A stretch of DNA of 64,000 nt from DATEPR01 sp036273855 (GTDB lineage Bacteria > Actinomycetota > Actinomycetes > Mycobacteriales > Pseudonocardiaceae): contig DASUGU010000017.1 of the NCBI GenBank assembly GCA_036273855.1, positions 72,891 through 136,890 of the forward strand. Reading direction: 5' to 3'. The position numbers and the translations under genes were made by a program. The notes below the pieces were generated by a model. It saw nothing but the letters and a program-made list of their open reading frames with translations. It was not told the DNA's origin and ran no database searches. Positions 9,951-19,815 of this stretch are shown here, piece after piece (position 1 is the stretch's first letter; each line of letters begins with the position of its first letter).

Positions 9951-10148
9951 CAGCCCGGCCAGGTCCTGCGGTTCGAGATGCGGCAGTGTCAGCAGGCGCG
10001 CCGGGCGCGCTTCCGCTCGATCAACGGCCGCAACGCGATCCACACCTGTCTGATCCGATTCGCCCTCGTCGGTGAGCGTGAGCAATCGCCGCGACGCCAG
10101 GTTGAATCCGGCAGACCGCCCACACCACGCTGCTGTCGTCGGTGCCGC

Positions 10149-10712
10149 CTATCCGGTCAGCGCGCGCAGCTGGCCGAGCACATCGGTTTCGATCTCGGCG
10201 AGCGAGCGCTGTTCGTCTTCCCGAATCCACCGCGTGAAGGCGACGCCGAACACGGTGACGCCCGATTCCGCCGCGAGGGTGGCGGTCAGTTCGTCGACGC
10301 CACGGGCGCGGAGCGCGTCGGCGAGCGTGGTGGCGAGCGTGGCGAGTTTGTGCAGTTCACGTTCCTGCAGTGCGGGATTCTGGTCGATGACCGATTGGCG
10401 GATACGGGAGTGCGCCCGGCGGTCGGCCGGGAAGAAGGCCGCGGCGGAGGCCAACGCCGCGGCGACGACGTCCATCGGTGCGGCGTCCGGCGGTGCCGTG
10501 GCGACGCCGTCGAGGAATGCCTGGACGAGCAGTTGCTGCCCGTAGAACAGGACTTCCCGCTTGTCGCTGAAGTGGCGGAAGAAGGTGCGCTCGGTCAGGC
10601 CGACGGACTGGGCGATCTCCGCGGCGGTCGTCTGCTCGAACCCTCGGGTGGCGAACAGTTCCAGCGCGGCCTGTTGCAGCCGCGCGGGAGCTCCCGGTTC
10701 CCAACGCACCAT
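10149..10712 (-). CDS. TetR family transcriptional regulator
   Basis: A 187-residue protein with an N-terminal TetR helix-turn-helix: LQQAALELFATRGFEQTTAAEIAQSVGLTER, then TFFRHFSDKREVLFYG (residues 10-60). The rest is the variable helical ligand-binding domain, ending at VLGQLRAL. It is divergent from the SDR gene at 10808, and the shared region holds strong palindromes that are probably its operator, so it likely represses the SDR gene and itself until a small molecule binds. Confidence 0.88.
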   Translation of the reverse strand: MVRWEPGAPARLQQAALELFATRGFEQTTAAEIAQSVGLTERTFFRHFSDKREVLFYGQQLLVQAFLDGVATAPPDAAPMDVVAAALASAAAFFPADRRAHSRIRQSVIDQNPALQERELHKLATLATTLADALRARGVDELTATLAAESGVTVFGVAFTRWIREDEQRSLAEIETDVLGQLRALTG

Positions 10713-10737
10713 GGCGCCGAGTGTAGTGATGACAGCG

Positions 10738-10794
10738 ACTGACTTCGAGGTGTACGGTGATGTCAGTTACCGACGTCAGTCGCTGACGTCAGCG
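10738..10794. promoter_or_regulatory. candidate TetR operator region
   Basis: Between the divergent TetR and SDR genes lie a perfect 14-base palindrome CGCTGACGTCAGCG (10781-10794) and an inverted pair ACTGAC (10738-10743) / GTCAGT (10762-10767). Three TGACGTCA-like cores occur within about 35 bases, close to the SDR start. This density and symmetry is typical of TetR-family operators; binding is inferred. Confidence 0.6.
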
Positions 10795-10807
10795 AAGGGA
10801 GCACGCC

Positions 10808-11704
<897 letters not shown>

Positions 11705-11709
11705 CCGGA

Positions 11710-14700
11710 TCAGCCGCGCGCCCGGTCGATCACCTCCTCGACCCGGAGCGGGCTGGCCGGATGGTGCGTCAGGCACAACGGTGTGCTGATCTTGCGGAAC
11801 CCGAACGACTCCCCCGACACGTAGAACTGCGCACGATCCAGGCCGGCGATGTCGGCGACGGCACTGCCCTTCGCCCTGGCCATCTCGTTCGCGGCGGCGA
11901 TCTGCGCCGGACTGTTCAGGCGGCCGAAGAACTGGGTCATGGCGTTGCCGACTACCTGATTGTGCAGACCCTTCGGCGCCTGCGTGGCCACCAGGAGACC
12001 GAGGCCGTACTTGCGGGCCTGCGAGGCGAGCACGATCGTGCTGCGCGTGCTCGCCGTCAGGCTGCCCGACGACGCGAGGGTCTGGGCCTCGTCCATCACG
12101 AGCAGCGCGCCCAAGGGTCGGTCGCCTGCGGGGTTGCGTTTGATCCAGGCGAACAGTTCCATCTGGAGCTGGTTGACGAAGTTCTGCCGCTGCTCCTCCG
12201 CCGGCAGGCCCACGAAGCTGATCACCGACACCCTGGCGCGCCTGCCCGCCCGAGGCGTGAGCAGCACTCCGGGGTCGACGGGTTCGCCGCCGCCGGCCAG
12301 CAACGGATCGTTGACCATCGCCGCCTTGAGCGCCTCGGCCAGGTCGGCCGCGATCCGGGTGGCGTCGTTGAGCGTGCTCACGCCGTCGGGCAGATCCGAC
12401 AGCACGCCGATCAGCTCGGGAAGGCTGCGGGAACCGGTACGGGCGTGGTGGACGACGGCCTGCCGCAGTACCGCGAGCCCGATGTTCGCCCGGACCGTGC
12501 TCCCGGTGAGCCGGGCCTGCGGCGCCAGCGTCGCCACCGCCACCTCGACGGCCGCCGCGAACTCGTCGTCATCGTCCAGCACACCGGCGAAATCGGGCAA
12601 CGGCTGGAACGCCAGCGGTCGCCCGGTGGCCCGACCGGGCGTCCACACCACGACATCCGTCTCCGCCACGTACCGCTCCGCCAGTTCGGCGTCACCCGGC
12701 CGCCACCCGGACGGCGGCTTCGGCCACGCGTCACCCAGCCGGGCCAGATCGTTGTTCGGGTCGAGCACGATGGCGGACACCCCGCACAACGCGCACTCCT
12801 CCACGATCCGCCGCAGCAGCACGGTCTTGCCCGATCCGGAACCGGCGAACACCGCAGCGTGCTTGCGCAACGCCGCCAACTCCACCCGCACCGCGTCACC
12901 GGTGCCGATCTCCGTACCGAGCATGATCTGCCCGTCGCTCGGCGGAGTGTGGGTCACGTCCGACAACACCGCCGACAGCAGGTCCGACCGGCTGGCGTGC
13001 TGCCGGTCCACCAGCCATTTCTGTAATTCCGGGCCGCCCTCGGCGAGCATCTGATTCAGCGCCCAGAACGTCCGGAGGTCCGCATCGGACAGTCCGAGGC
13101 TCTGGCCGCCCGCGGCCCGGAACTCTGTGACCTCCTTCTGGGTCTGCGGTCCGGGCGACCACCTCGGGTTGCGGAGAACGATCAGATGCCGATTGTCCGC
13201 CCCGGCCCGGAAACCGGCGGCCGACCGTGCCTTGCGGAGGCGGTGTAGCGCCGCGATCGCATTCGTCGCGGAGATCGCCCGGAACGACCAGTGCTCCTGC
13301 AGATCGGACGCCTCGTCGACGGTTCGGGTCAACCAGGCGTGCACGTTGCCGCCGCCGGCCTCGCCTCCGTACGCCCATTCCAGTTCGTCGTCGCCGACCT
13401 CGCTGATCCAGGCGCGCAGCGCGGCGGACAGCAGCGCCGGCATCATCTTGTCCTCGTTGTCCTGTTTGAGCAACACAGCCGGCTTCGCCGCTGACGCATA
13501 TTTCTCGAACTGTTGGTCGAGCTCGATGAAGCGATCCCGCTTCGGAGCGGTCGGGTGGACCGGCAACTGCTGGTCACCGAAGGCGGTCAGCTCGCGCACC
13601 TCGCCGTCGCGCACGCAGGCTTCGACATGCGCAATGACCCGCTTCAACAACTCCCGCGCGCTCTGCTGCTCCCATCCGGCCTCGAAGGCCGAGCCCGCGA
13701 TCGGCCACGTCGGATACTCGGGCACGAACCGCATCGCCCGGTACGGCACGCCCAGTCGCTTCTCGACCAGAGCGCGGCCGACTTCCCCGTCCAGGATCCT
13801 GCCCAGCGTCAACGTCGACTCGCGGAAGCGGTCCGGCACCGTGTCGGCTGCCTTCGCCTTGAGCATCTCCCAGGTCTCGGGCAGGCAGGCCAGCACCGTC
13901 ACGGTCCTGCGGGTCACCTCACGCAGCCGCATCAGCCCGTCGGCTATCTGGGCCGTCATCAGGTCTTCGGCGCCGGCCTGTTTGGTCTGCAGGGCAACGA
14001 GCGTGTCCAGTTGGTCGACGGCGACCACGATCGGACCGGTCAACGCCAGCAGCCGGGTGATGTCCCGGACCAGCGCGAGGGCGGACCTCGGTCCCGACGG
14101 CAGGTCCCACTTGCTCCGTTCGCCGCGCTTCAGCTCGTCGGCACCACTGAGATAGTGGTCGGCGACCTGGTACGCGCCTCGGTCCCCGCTCCCGTAGAGG
14201 AGCAGCGCCCGTGCGGTGTCGCCGCACTCCCCCGCGACCCGCCGATCGAGTCCCCAGAGTGCGTTGAGGAACGCGTCGACATGCTTCTTGGTGATCCGCT
14301 GCCGCTCCAGAATCGCCTTCGTGATGCCCGGTTCGACGTCGCCGTTGACGCACACCTGGCGCAGGAAGGTCGTCACCTGCGGCTCGCCGGACTGGTCCGG
14401 GCGAGCGAGCCCGCCGCGCAGCGCATCGGTGGTGTCCTCCCAGAAGGCGTCGCCCGCGGTGAGGTCGTCGAGAAAGAAGTAGCCGCCCGCCGCGTGCGTG
14501 TGCCGCCGAACGAGGCCGAGCAGGTGCGTCTTGCCGACCCCCTTCTGCCCTTCGAGCACCAGGCCGATCGGGCTGGGACCGTCGCTGGTGGCCGCATCTC
14601 GGATCGCCGCGTCGATCGCCGCCGTCGCCTTGGCATGCATGCCGCCCACGTGGAACGACGAGTCCTGCCAGACGTGGTCGGGCGTGTCGGCCCAGTCGAA

Positions 14701-14736
14701 GCGCAGGGTCGCCAACGCGGTCAGCGGCTCCATCAT
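11710..14736 (-). CDS. double-ATPase with C-terminal HerA/FtsK-type domain, module 2
   Basis: A 1008-residue paralogue of the 6429-9581 protein. I take the ATG at 14736 (MMEPLTALATLRFDW), which overlaps the stop of the upstream gene (ATGA), rather than a longer open frame extending upstream. Walker A motifs are GQKGVGKT (residues 63-70) and AGSGSGKTVLLRRI (about 632), with the second Walker B LLVMDEAQTLAS; the N-terminal unit has IVVAVDQLDTL. It shares the run VEECALCGVSAIVLDPNNDL exactly with module 1. It is the last gene of a four-gene operon with TIR and KGGVGR proteins. A DNA-translocating or remodelling role in an immune-type system is inference. Confidence 0.75.
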   Translation of the reverse strand: MMEPLTALATLRFDWADTPDHVWQDSSFHVGGMHAKATAAIDAAIRDAATSDGPSPIGLVLEGQKGVGKTHLLGLVRRHTHAAGGYFFLDDLTAGDAFWEDTTDALRGGLARPDQSGEPQVTTFLRQVCVNGDVEPGITKAILERQRITKKHVDAFLNALWGLDRRVAGECGDTARALLLYGSGDRGAYQVADHYLSGADELKRGERSKWDLPSGPRSALALVRDITRLLALTGPIVVAVDQLDTLVALQTKQAGAEDLMTAQIADGLMRLREVTRRTVTVLACLPETWEMLKAKAADTVPDRFRESTLTLGRILDGEVGRALVEKRLGVPYRAMRFVPEYPTWPIAGSAFEAGWEQQSARELLKRVIAHVEACVRDGEVRELTAFGDQQLPVHPTAPKRDRFIELDQQFEKYASAAKPAVLLKQDNEDKMMPALLSAALRAWISEVGDDELEWAYGGEAGGGNVHAWLTRTVDEASDLQEHWSFRAISATNAIAALHRLRKARSAAGFRAGADNRHLIVLRNPRWSPGPQTQKEVTEFRAAGGQSLGLSDADLRTFWALNQMLAEGGPELQKWLVDRQHASRSDLLSAVLSDVTHTPPSDGQIMLGTEIGTGDAVRVELAALRKHAAVFAGSGSGKTVLLRRIVEECALCGVSAIVLDPNNDLARLGDAWPKPPSGWRPGDAELAERYVAETDVVVWTPGRATGRPLAFQPLPDFAGVLDDDDEFAAAVEVAVATLAPQARLTGSTVRANIGLAVLRQAVVHHARTGSRSLPELIGVLSDLPDGVSTLNDATRIAADLAEALKAAMVNDPLLAGGGEPVDPGVLLTPRAGRRARVSVISFVGLPAEEQRQNFVNQLQMELFAWIKRNPAGDRPLGALLVMDEAQTLASSGSLTASTRSTIVLASQARKYGLGLLVATQAPKGLHNQVVGNAMTQFFGRLNSPAQIAAANEMARAKGSAVADIAGLDRAQFYVSGESFGFRKISTPLCLTHHPASPLRVEEVIDRARG

Positions 14737-15365
14737 GATGCCTCGATCTGCAGTCGATGGTTGTCCTCGCCGCCGACGTGGATGGCCGCTCCGTGGTCGG
14801 CGTCGGTGAGCAGCTTGCGGTTCGCCATGGGTGACAGATGCGCCTGGCCGGTGCGGCTCAGCTCCTTGAGTACCGTGTCGATGTCGCGGGTCGGCGCGCC
14901 GTCGAGCATCGCGCGCAGCTCGGCCAGCCTCACCCAGTCCCGCGGCGAGCGGGCCAACTTGCGGTACGCGGTCCGGATCCGCTTCTCGATCTGCTCCGGC
15001 GTCCACTCGACGGGCGGCACGAACACGTCGGCCAGGCCCAGGTGCTCCCTGGTCAGATAGCCGTCCAAGCTGGCCAGGAGGACGTACAGCGTGGAGGCGA
15101 GGCTGCTGCGGGGCGAGGGCGGCGGCGTCGTGCCCGCCTTCAGCTCCTCGCGACACCACTCGCGCCCGCGATCGGTCAGCGAGTGGAGATAGGGCCGGCC
15201 CTGCTTGCGGCTGCTGACCAGGCCGGCATCGTTCAGCTCACGGCGGACCACACCGTCGAGCGCGAAGCCCACGATGGCCCGTAACTCCGGGTTGGACACT
15301 TCCCGGGCCAATACCATCAGCGTCAGCATCGCAGCGGTCTGCTTGTGTCCCAGCCGATCGGTCAT
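14733..15365 (-). CDS. winged-helix-like accessory protein of double-ATPase module 2
   Basis: A 210-residue protein paralogous to 5791-6432: both begin with a helix for TLMVLAREVSN / VLMLMGKEVAN, then VxRELNDAGLV / VREALVGRGLI and SLTDRGREW / VLTEAGWRH, and both end in a short unit containing LxxLSR. The pattern is that of a winged helix followed by a second, degenerate unit. It is 10 bases downstream of the KGGVGR ATPase gene and overlaps the ATPase start by four bases, so it is part of the operon. No enzymatic motif was seen. Confidence 0.65.
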   Translation of the reverse strand: MTDRLGHKQTAAMLTLMVLAREVSNPELRAIVGFALDGVVRRELNDAGLVSSRKQGRPYLHSLTDRGREWCREELKAGTTPPPSPRSSLASTLYVLLASLDGYLTREHLGLADVFVPPVEWTPEQIEKRIRTAYRKLARSPRDWVRLAELRAMLDGAPTRDIDTVLKELSRTGQAHLSPMANRKLLTDADHGAAIHVGGEDNHRLQIEAS

Positions 15366-15375
15366 CTCAGGCTCC

Positions 15376-16962
15376 CTAGGCGTTGATCGCTCTCATGACC
15401 CGCTCGATCTCCGTGCGGATGTCCTGCGGCACGGGCGTGGCGTCCTGTGCCCGGGCGGCTCGCGGCCTGGTCACCACGGCGAGATCCGCACCGAGCTCCT
15501 GTGCCCGCCCGTTGTCCGGCGAGCTGACGGCGGCGAGCAGGTCACGGGCGAGGTCGGCCACGAGTTCCCACAGCGCCGGCCGCAGCCGCGCGCGCGTCGC
15601 CTGCCGCAGCGCGTCCACCAGATCGACCTCGCCGGTGTCGACGGGTGAGGCGATGCCACCGAGCTGGTCGGCCAGGTCGCGGGCCACCACGGCCGGTCCG
15701 CGCCCGTCGCCGAACCGCAGGTACCGCAGGTTGCCGATGTAACCCGGCAACGCGTTCGGCTGCGCGTCGGCGGCCAGCACCGGGATGATCCGCCGGTCCT
15801 GGCCGACGGTCCGGTGCAGGAACACCTCGACCTCGGCGGACTGCCACCTGCTGACCCTGCCGTTGACCAGCAGGCACAGGTTCCTGGCGTCGTCCTCGGC
15901 CCTGGTGAGCAGCGACCGCTCACCGGACAGCGACAGCTCGGCCCGCACGTCCTGCCGGGCCAACTGCTTGACCAGCTCGTTCGCGAAGTCCAATGTGGAG
16001 CGTGGTGTGCTCACGCGGAGCTCGTAGGCGAACTCGCGGCGGACCGTGCGGACGGCGGCGACGTACGCGTCCCGATTCTCGGCGAGCAGATCGGTGCGGT
16101 CGAAGTCGTGCGCGACCACCGCGGCCACCGTCTCCAGCGCGAAGCTGATCTGGTCGGCCGCCGGGTTGGCTTCCGAGCGCACCGGGAGCTGCTCGCCGAA
16201 GCTCCAGTAGGAGACGTAGGGCAACGTCAGGTGGCGGGACATCAACTCCGGTGAGACCCGGCTGTCCAGCCAGTTGCGGAACAGGCCGGAGGTCCGCTCG
16301 ACACAGATCCGGCGCCATTCCTCCGACCTGTCGTACTCCTCGCGGGTGTCGAACCGCGACAGCACGGGCAGGACGGTGAGCTGCGGGCGGTCGTAGGGCA
16401 TGCGGTCCCGGGCCGCGTTCGCCCGCCCGGCGATGTCGACGGCACCCTGGATGCTCTGCTCGTTGGCCGTGAACACCACGACGAGCCGGTCCGGCAGGTG
16501 CGCCGTGCAGATGCCGCCGATGTCGGACACGCCGGTGCGGCTGTCCAGCAGGACGTAGTCGTACTCGGCCGCCCACCGCTCGCGGCACAGTTCCAGGTAG
16601 TCGCCAAACCCCTTGTCGTACAACCGTTCCCAGTCGAGCGACTGCACACGCCCGACGTACTCGTCGTCGTCCCGGCCGGCGGCGAGGAGGTCGAGCCCGC
16701 CCACGCCGGTCAGCTCGGTCGTGTGGTCAAGGGGGACGGCGGTGCCGGCGAGGAAGTCGTCGACGATGTCCAGGACGCCACCGGTCGGCCCGGTCGTGAT
16801 CATCGGCCGGAAGTAGCCGTGCAGGCCGGGTGCCTCCAGGTCCCAGTCGACGCACAACACGCGGTAACCCCAACGCGCCAACAGGATCGCGATGTTGGCC
16901 AACGTGAAGCTCCGGCCGACGCCGCCCTTGTATGAGTAGAAGGTCACCACCCTGCCGGTCAT
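15376..16962 (-). CDS. KGGVGR-variant MinD/ParA-like ATPase fused to TIR-like domain
   Basis: A 528-residue protein. The N-terminus VVTFYSYKGGVGRSFTLANIA (Lys12-Ser18) is a deviant Walker A of the MinD/ParA (SIMIBI) class in which the usual Thr after GKGGVGK is changed, the so-called KGGVGR variant; CVDWDLEAPGL and YVLLDSRTGVSDIGG supply the switch motifs. From about residue 310 a second domain resembles TIR/SEFIR folds: YELRVSTPRSTLDFANELVK, then RNLCLLVNGRVSRWQ and RRIIPVLAAD. It lies two bases after the TIR gene and ten before the winged-helix gene. NTP-dependent signalling that controls a TIR effector is plausible but inferred. Confidence 0.75.
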   Translation of the reverse strand: MTGRVVTFYSYKGGVGRSFTLANIAILLARWGYRVLCVDWDLEAPGLHGYFRPMITTGPTGGVLDIVDDFLAGTAVPLDHTTELTGVGGLDLLAAGRDDDEYVGRVQSLDWERLYDKGFGDYLELCRERWAAEYDYVLLDSRTGVSDIGGICTAHLPDRLVVVFTANEQSIQGAVDIAGRANAARDRMPYDRPQLTVLPVLSRFDTREEYDRSEEWRRICVERTSGLFRNWLDSRVSPELMSRHLTLPYVSYWSFGEQLPVRSEANPAADQISFALETVAAVVAHDFDRTDLLAENRDAYVAAVRTVRREFAYELRVSTPRSTLDFANELVKQLARQDVRAELSLSGERSLLTRAEDDARNLCLLVNGRVSRWQSAEVEVFLHRTVGQDRRIIPVLAADAQPNALPGYIGNLRYLRFGDGRGPAVVARDLADQLGGIASPVDTGEVDLVDALRQATRARLRPALWELVADLARDLLAAVSSPDNGRAQELGADLAVVTRPRAARAQDATPVPQDIRTEIERVMRAINA

Positions 16963-16964
16963 GA

Positions 16965-17567
16965 TCAGAACTTCGGCAGGTGGGAGATGGTCGCCGGGCC
17001 GGGCGGGCCGGGCGACGGGGTGTAGACCGGCCAGTCGGGTCGCCAGGCGGGCGCCAACGCGATGAGCCGCACCAGTTCCTCGACGATCCCTGCCACCTCG
17101 CGCCGGAAATCGAGGTAGGCCATGCTCGCCTGGAACTGCGGATCAGGCAGGTTCCAGGGCCGGAAGTTCCGCATCTTCCGTTGCTTCGCGAAATCCGGGA
17201 AGGTGGCCGAGTCGCAGTAGATCACCGGATAGATCAGTCCCTGCGGCTGTTCCGGTGTCGCCATCCCGACGACCTCCTCCCGCTTGACCATGGAATGCCA
17301 CTCAGCGAGACACCACTCGTCGCGGAAGTACTTCGGCGAACACACCGCGAGCAGGATCCTCGTTCGCCCCAAGGCAGCCCGTAACTCCACCGGCCACGCG
17401 GAACCACCGGGAACGGTCTCGTCGTAGAAGATCTTCACGTCATGATCGAGATTGTCGTCCAACAGTTCCGACAGGCGAGGATAGAAGTGCGTGCGAATCC
17501 AGGCCGGTACGGTGCCGGTCGTCCGCTTGTAGCTGATGAACACGTCGTACTCGTACACGCGCGTCAT
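16965..17567 (-). CDS. TIR domain protein
   Basis: A 200-residue protein. I chose the ATG at 17567 because GAAGGAG precedes it and the TIR fold starts at once: YEYDVFISYKRTTGT. Further motifs are KIFYDETVPGGSAW, RILLAVCSPKYFRDEWC and the following LAEW, whose Glu matches the catalytic glutamate of NADase-type TIR domains. The C-terminal 70 residues (PVIYCD..., FRREVAGIVEELVRLI) finish the domain with a Pro-rich tail. It is the first gene of the operon TIR, KGGVGR ATPase, winged helix, double-ATPase. An NAD-cleaving effector or a signalling role would fit; not shown. Confidence 0.8.
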   Translation of the reverse strand: MTRVYEYDVFISYKRTTGTVPAWIRTHFYPRLSELLDDNLDHDVKIFYDETVPGGSAWPVELRAALGRTRILLAVCSPKYFRDEWCLAEWHSMVKREEVVGMATPEQPQGLIYPVIYCDSATFPDFAKQRKMRNFRPWNLPDPQFQASMAYLDFRREVAGIVEELVRLIALAPAWRPDWPVYTPSPGPPGPATISHLPKF

Positions 17568-17735
17568 CGCTCCTTCGAACGGCCGCCATTTCGCGTCGAT
17601 GGTAGGTCGCCGTGGCAGCCGTGAAACAGACGTGGGAGCGGACAGAAACCGGACAACCTGTAGGACACGCCAGCGAACCGTGGACAGAAACTGGACAGCG
17701 GCGCGAATGCCCTCCAGTTCGCGGAGAATGCAGTC
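17568..17735. promoter_or_regulatory. divergent promoter region between TIR operon and SEFIR gene
   Basis: A 168-base gap between two divergent start codons. It must hold promoters for both transcripts. I see repeated ACAGAAA(C/T)(C/T)GGACA-like pieces (around 17640-17656 and 17681-17697), a direct repeat that could bind a shared regulator, but no convincing -35/-10 pair. Confidence 0.35.
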
Positions 17736-18683
17736 ATGCCCGACCATGTGCCACCACGGGTGTTCATCAGCTACGCGCATGATTCACCGGAACACAAGGA
17801 CCTGGTGCGTCAGTTCGCGACGTTCCTGCACGGCAGGATCGGGTTGGACGTGCGCCTGGATCAGTGGGACGACAACAAGCGCCGCGACTGGTCGCTGTGG
17901 GCGATCGAGCAGCTCGTCGCCGCCGATTTCATCCTTGTCGTGGCATCACCGGACTACCAGCGCAGGGCGGACGGTATGGCGCCGCCGGAGGAGGGACGAG
18001 GGTCTCATTTCGAGACGTCGATCATCCGGGACAGGATGACCAAGAACCGGCGGCTGGAGACCGAACGAATCCTGCCGGTCGTGCTGCCGGGGCGGGCAGT
18101 GGACGAGATTCCGACGTTCCTGAACGGCTATTCGACGACCAGGTTCGAGATCAAGGAATTCACCGAAGCCGGAGTGGCGGAACTGCTGGCCGCCATCACC
18201 GGGGAGGGCCGGTACACGGCACCCGAACGCGGCCGGTGGCGGGCCGACGGACCACCGGAGCCGGTGCTGCTGGCGACCGGACTGCGCTGGATGGCCAGCA
18301 GTCCGGACGTACGCGCGGGCAGCGCCTCGATCGACGGAGTGCGGTACGACGACTGCGTTCTGCTGCGCCCGACGTCACCGGCCGAGCCGGGCGGCTTCGT
18401 GGAGGTGGACCTGGGCGGCCGGTACGAGTCGCTGACCGCGGTGGTGGGCGTACCCGACGACGCCGCCGAACCGTTCCAGGTAGGCCACTTCAAGGTGCTC
18501 GTCGAAGGCAGGCCGCGCGGTGAATACCAAGCGACACTGGGCAAAGCGGCAAAAGTGGAGGTGAACGTCACCGGCGCCGGTCGACTGCGCCTGGAGATGC
18601 ACCGCCCCGGCATCACATCGACCGCGGGCCTCCGTTCAACCAGACTCCCGGAACTGGCCTGGGCCGACCCGACCCTGCGCTAG
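17736..18683 (+). CDS. SEFIR domain protein with C-terminal NPCBM-like domain
   Basis: A 315-residue protein. Residues 6-150 form a SEFIR (TIR-like) domain: PRVFISYAHDSPEHKDLV, RLDQWDDNKRRDW, AADFILVVASPDYQRRADG, then RILPVVLPGRAVDEIP. From about 175 the sequence resembles the NPCBM/NEW2 carbohydrate-binding-like module: the segment from ATGLRWMASSPD through GFVEVDLGGRYESLTAVVGV ends with an LRLEMHRPG strand. It diverges from the TIR/KGGVGR operon over 168 bases and is probably part of the same system. The C-terminal module could sense a ligand; that is inference. It ends directly against the convergent YCII gene. Confidence 0.72.
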   Translation: MPDHVPPRVFISYAHDSPEHKDLVRQFATFLHGRIGLDVRLDQWDDNKRRDWSLWAIEQLVAADFILVVASPDYQRRADGMAPPEEGRGSHFETSIIRDRMTKNRRLETERILPVVLPGRAVDEIPTFLNGYSTTRFEIKEFTEAGVAELLAAITGEGRYTAPERGRWRADGPPEPVLLATGLRWMASSPDVRAGSASIDGVRYDDCVLLRPTSPAEPGGFVEVDLGGRYESLTAVVGVPDDAAEPFQVGHFKVLVEGRPRGEYQATLGKAAKVEVNVTGAGRLRLEMHRPGITSTAGLRSTRLPELAWADPTLR

Positions 18684-18980
18684 CTAACGACCCCGCAGCA
18701 ACGACACCCGGAACGGCCGCAGTTCGGCACGGGCGAACCCGCCCGCGATGACAGGGTCGGCATCGACGATCGCCCGAGCCGCGTCCTCATCCGGTGCCTC
18801 GAAGACCCCGAGCCCGGTGTTGACCGACCCGAGCGTGGGGCCGGCCAGGATGAGGACACCATCGGCGAGGAGCTGTTGCAGCCGGACGAAGTGCCGCGAC
18901 CACACCTCGCGCTCCTCGTCGGTCATCGTGGCGGCGAAGTCTTCTCGCGGCGGATGAATGAAATAGATCCACTCTGCCAT
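18684..18980 (-). CDS. YCII-related (DGPF-like) protein
   Basis: A 98-residue protein, start at the ATG at 18980, beginning MAEWIYFIHPPREDF. The pattern of an initial strand, a long helix (EVWSRHFVRLQQLLADG), the segment LILAGPT, GLGVFEAPDEDAARAIVDADP and a final strand matches the YCII dimeric alpha/beta barrel family. Such proteins are small cytoplasmic proteins of mostly unknown role. The stop codon abuts the SEFIR stop, so the two transcripts converge. Confidence 0.8.
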   Translation of the reverse strand: MAEWIYFIHPPREDFAATMTDEEREVWSRHFVRLQQLLADGVLILAGPTLGSVNTGLGVFEAPDEDAARAIVDADPVIAGGFARAELRPFRVSLLRGR

Positions 18981-19050
18981 CGCGCCACTATAGGAGCCGC
19001 GGTAAGGATCCGCGCTGGTCGTCAGGGCGGTGTCCTGTGCCGAACAGGGC

Positions 19051-19761
19051 TCAGCGGTGCCGGGGTTTGCCACGCCTGGCGGTGCGTTGTGTCGAGGCCG
19101 GCTTGCGCGCGGCGGCCGGCCGCGCGGGTCGGGCCGGCGCCGGTGCCCGGCCACGGGTGCTGTTCACGGTCCGGCCGCGGACGATCCCGATGAACTGGTC
19201 CACGAGGTCGCTGGTGTCCGCCACCGACGGCCAGACGAGTGCGACACCCGACTGCACCGCGTCGGTGACCGGCCGGTGGACCAGGTCCTTGCGGTGGTGC
19301 AGCCGGGCCAGCGACTGAGGAATCAGCAGCAGGCCCACCTCGGCGGCCACCATCCCGATGGCGTGCGCTGTCGTCGCCGGTCGTTCGGCCGAGGGCTGGC
19401 CGGGCGGCCGGGCCCAGTCCAGGACGTCGTCGCGCGGGTGCAGCACGACCTCCTCGGCCAGGTCGGCGACGGTCACCTCGTCGGCCGCGGTCACCCAGTG
19501 TTGCTTCGGGGCCACGACCACGGTGGTCTCGGTGTACAGCGGGATGGCGTGCAGACCGGTTCGATCGATCGGCATCCGCAGCAACGCGGCGTCCACCTCG
19601 GCGTCCCGAACCATGCCGACCGCCTGCTCGTCGAGCAGTTGGACCAGGGTGAACGGCACCCCGGGCAGCCGCTCCTGCCAGATCCGCTGCCACTTCGACG
19701 GCGTCACGCCCAGGACGTAGCCGAGCCGGAAGGACGAGCCGGCGCCCGAGCTTGTCATCAC
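19051..19761 (-). CDS. LysR-type substrate-binding domain protein without HTH
   Basis: A 236-residue protein that begins directly in the effector domain of a LysR-type regulator: FRLGYVLGVTPSKWQRIW, LVQLLDEQAVGMVRDAEVD, AALLRM, TVVVAPKQHW, GMVAAEVGLLLIPQS. No DNA-binding helix-turn-helix is present in it. The C-terminus is a basic, Ala/Arg/Pro-rich tail (about 35 residues). The divergent DUF5997 gene starts 55 bases away; this pairing is common in actinobacteria, and the small partner may supply the DNA-binding part. Confidence 0.72.
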   Translation of the reverse strand: MMTSSGAGSSFRLGYVLGVTPSKWQRIWQERLPGVPFTLVQLLDEQAVGMVRDAEVDAALLRMPIDRTGLHAIPLYTETTVVVAPKQHWVTAADEVTVADLAEEVVLHPRDDVLDWARPPGQPSAERPATTAHAIGMVAAEVGLLLIPQSLARLHHRKDLVHRPVTDAVQSGVALVWPSVADTSDLVDQFIGIVRGRTVNSTRGRAPAPARPARPAAARKPASTQRTARRGKPRHR

Positions 19762-19815
19762 GCCAGGTTATCGGGCGTGCCGGGCCGGCCGGCGGGCGCT
19801 CGGTACCCTGGGCGT

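Noticed and set aside
9939..10148. Minus-strand fragment ending HLEPQDLAGLLPD
   Set aside because: Looks gene-like but no start or homology could be identified; too weak to list.
11710..15159. Start of the second double-ATPase at 15159
   Set aside because: The extension overlaps the upstream gene completely; the ATG at 14736 shows ATGA coupling.
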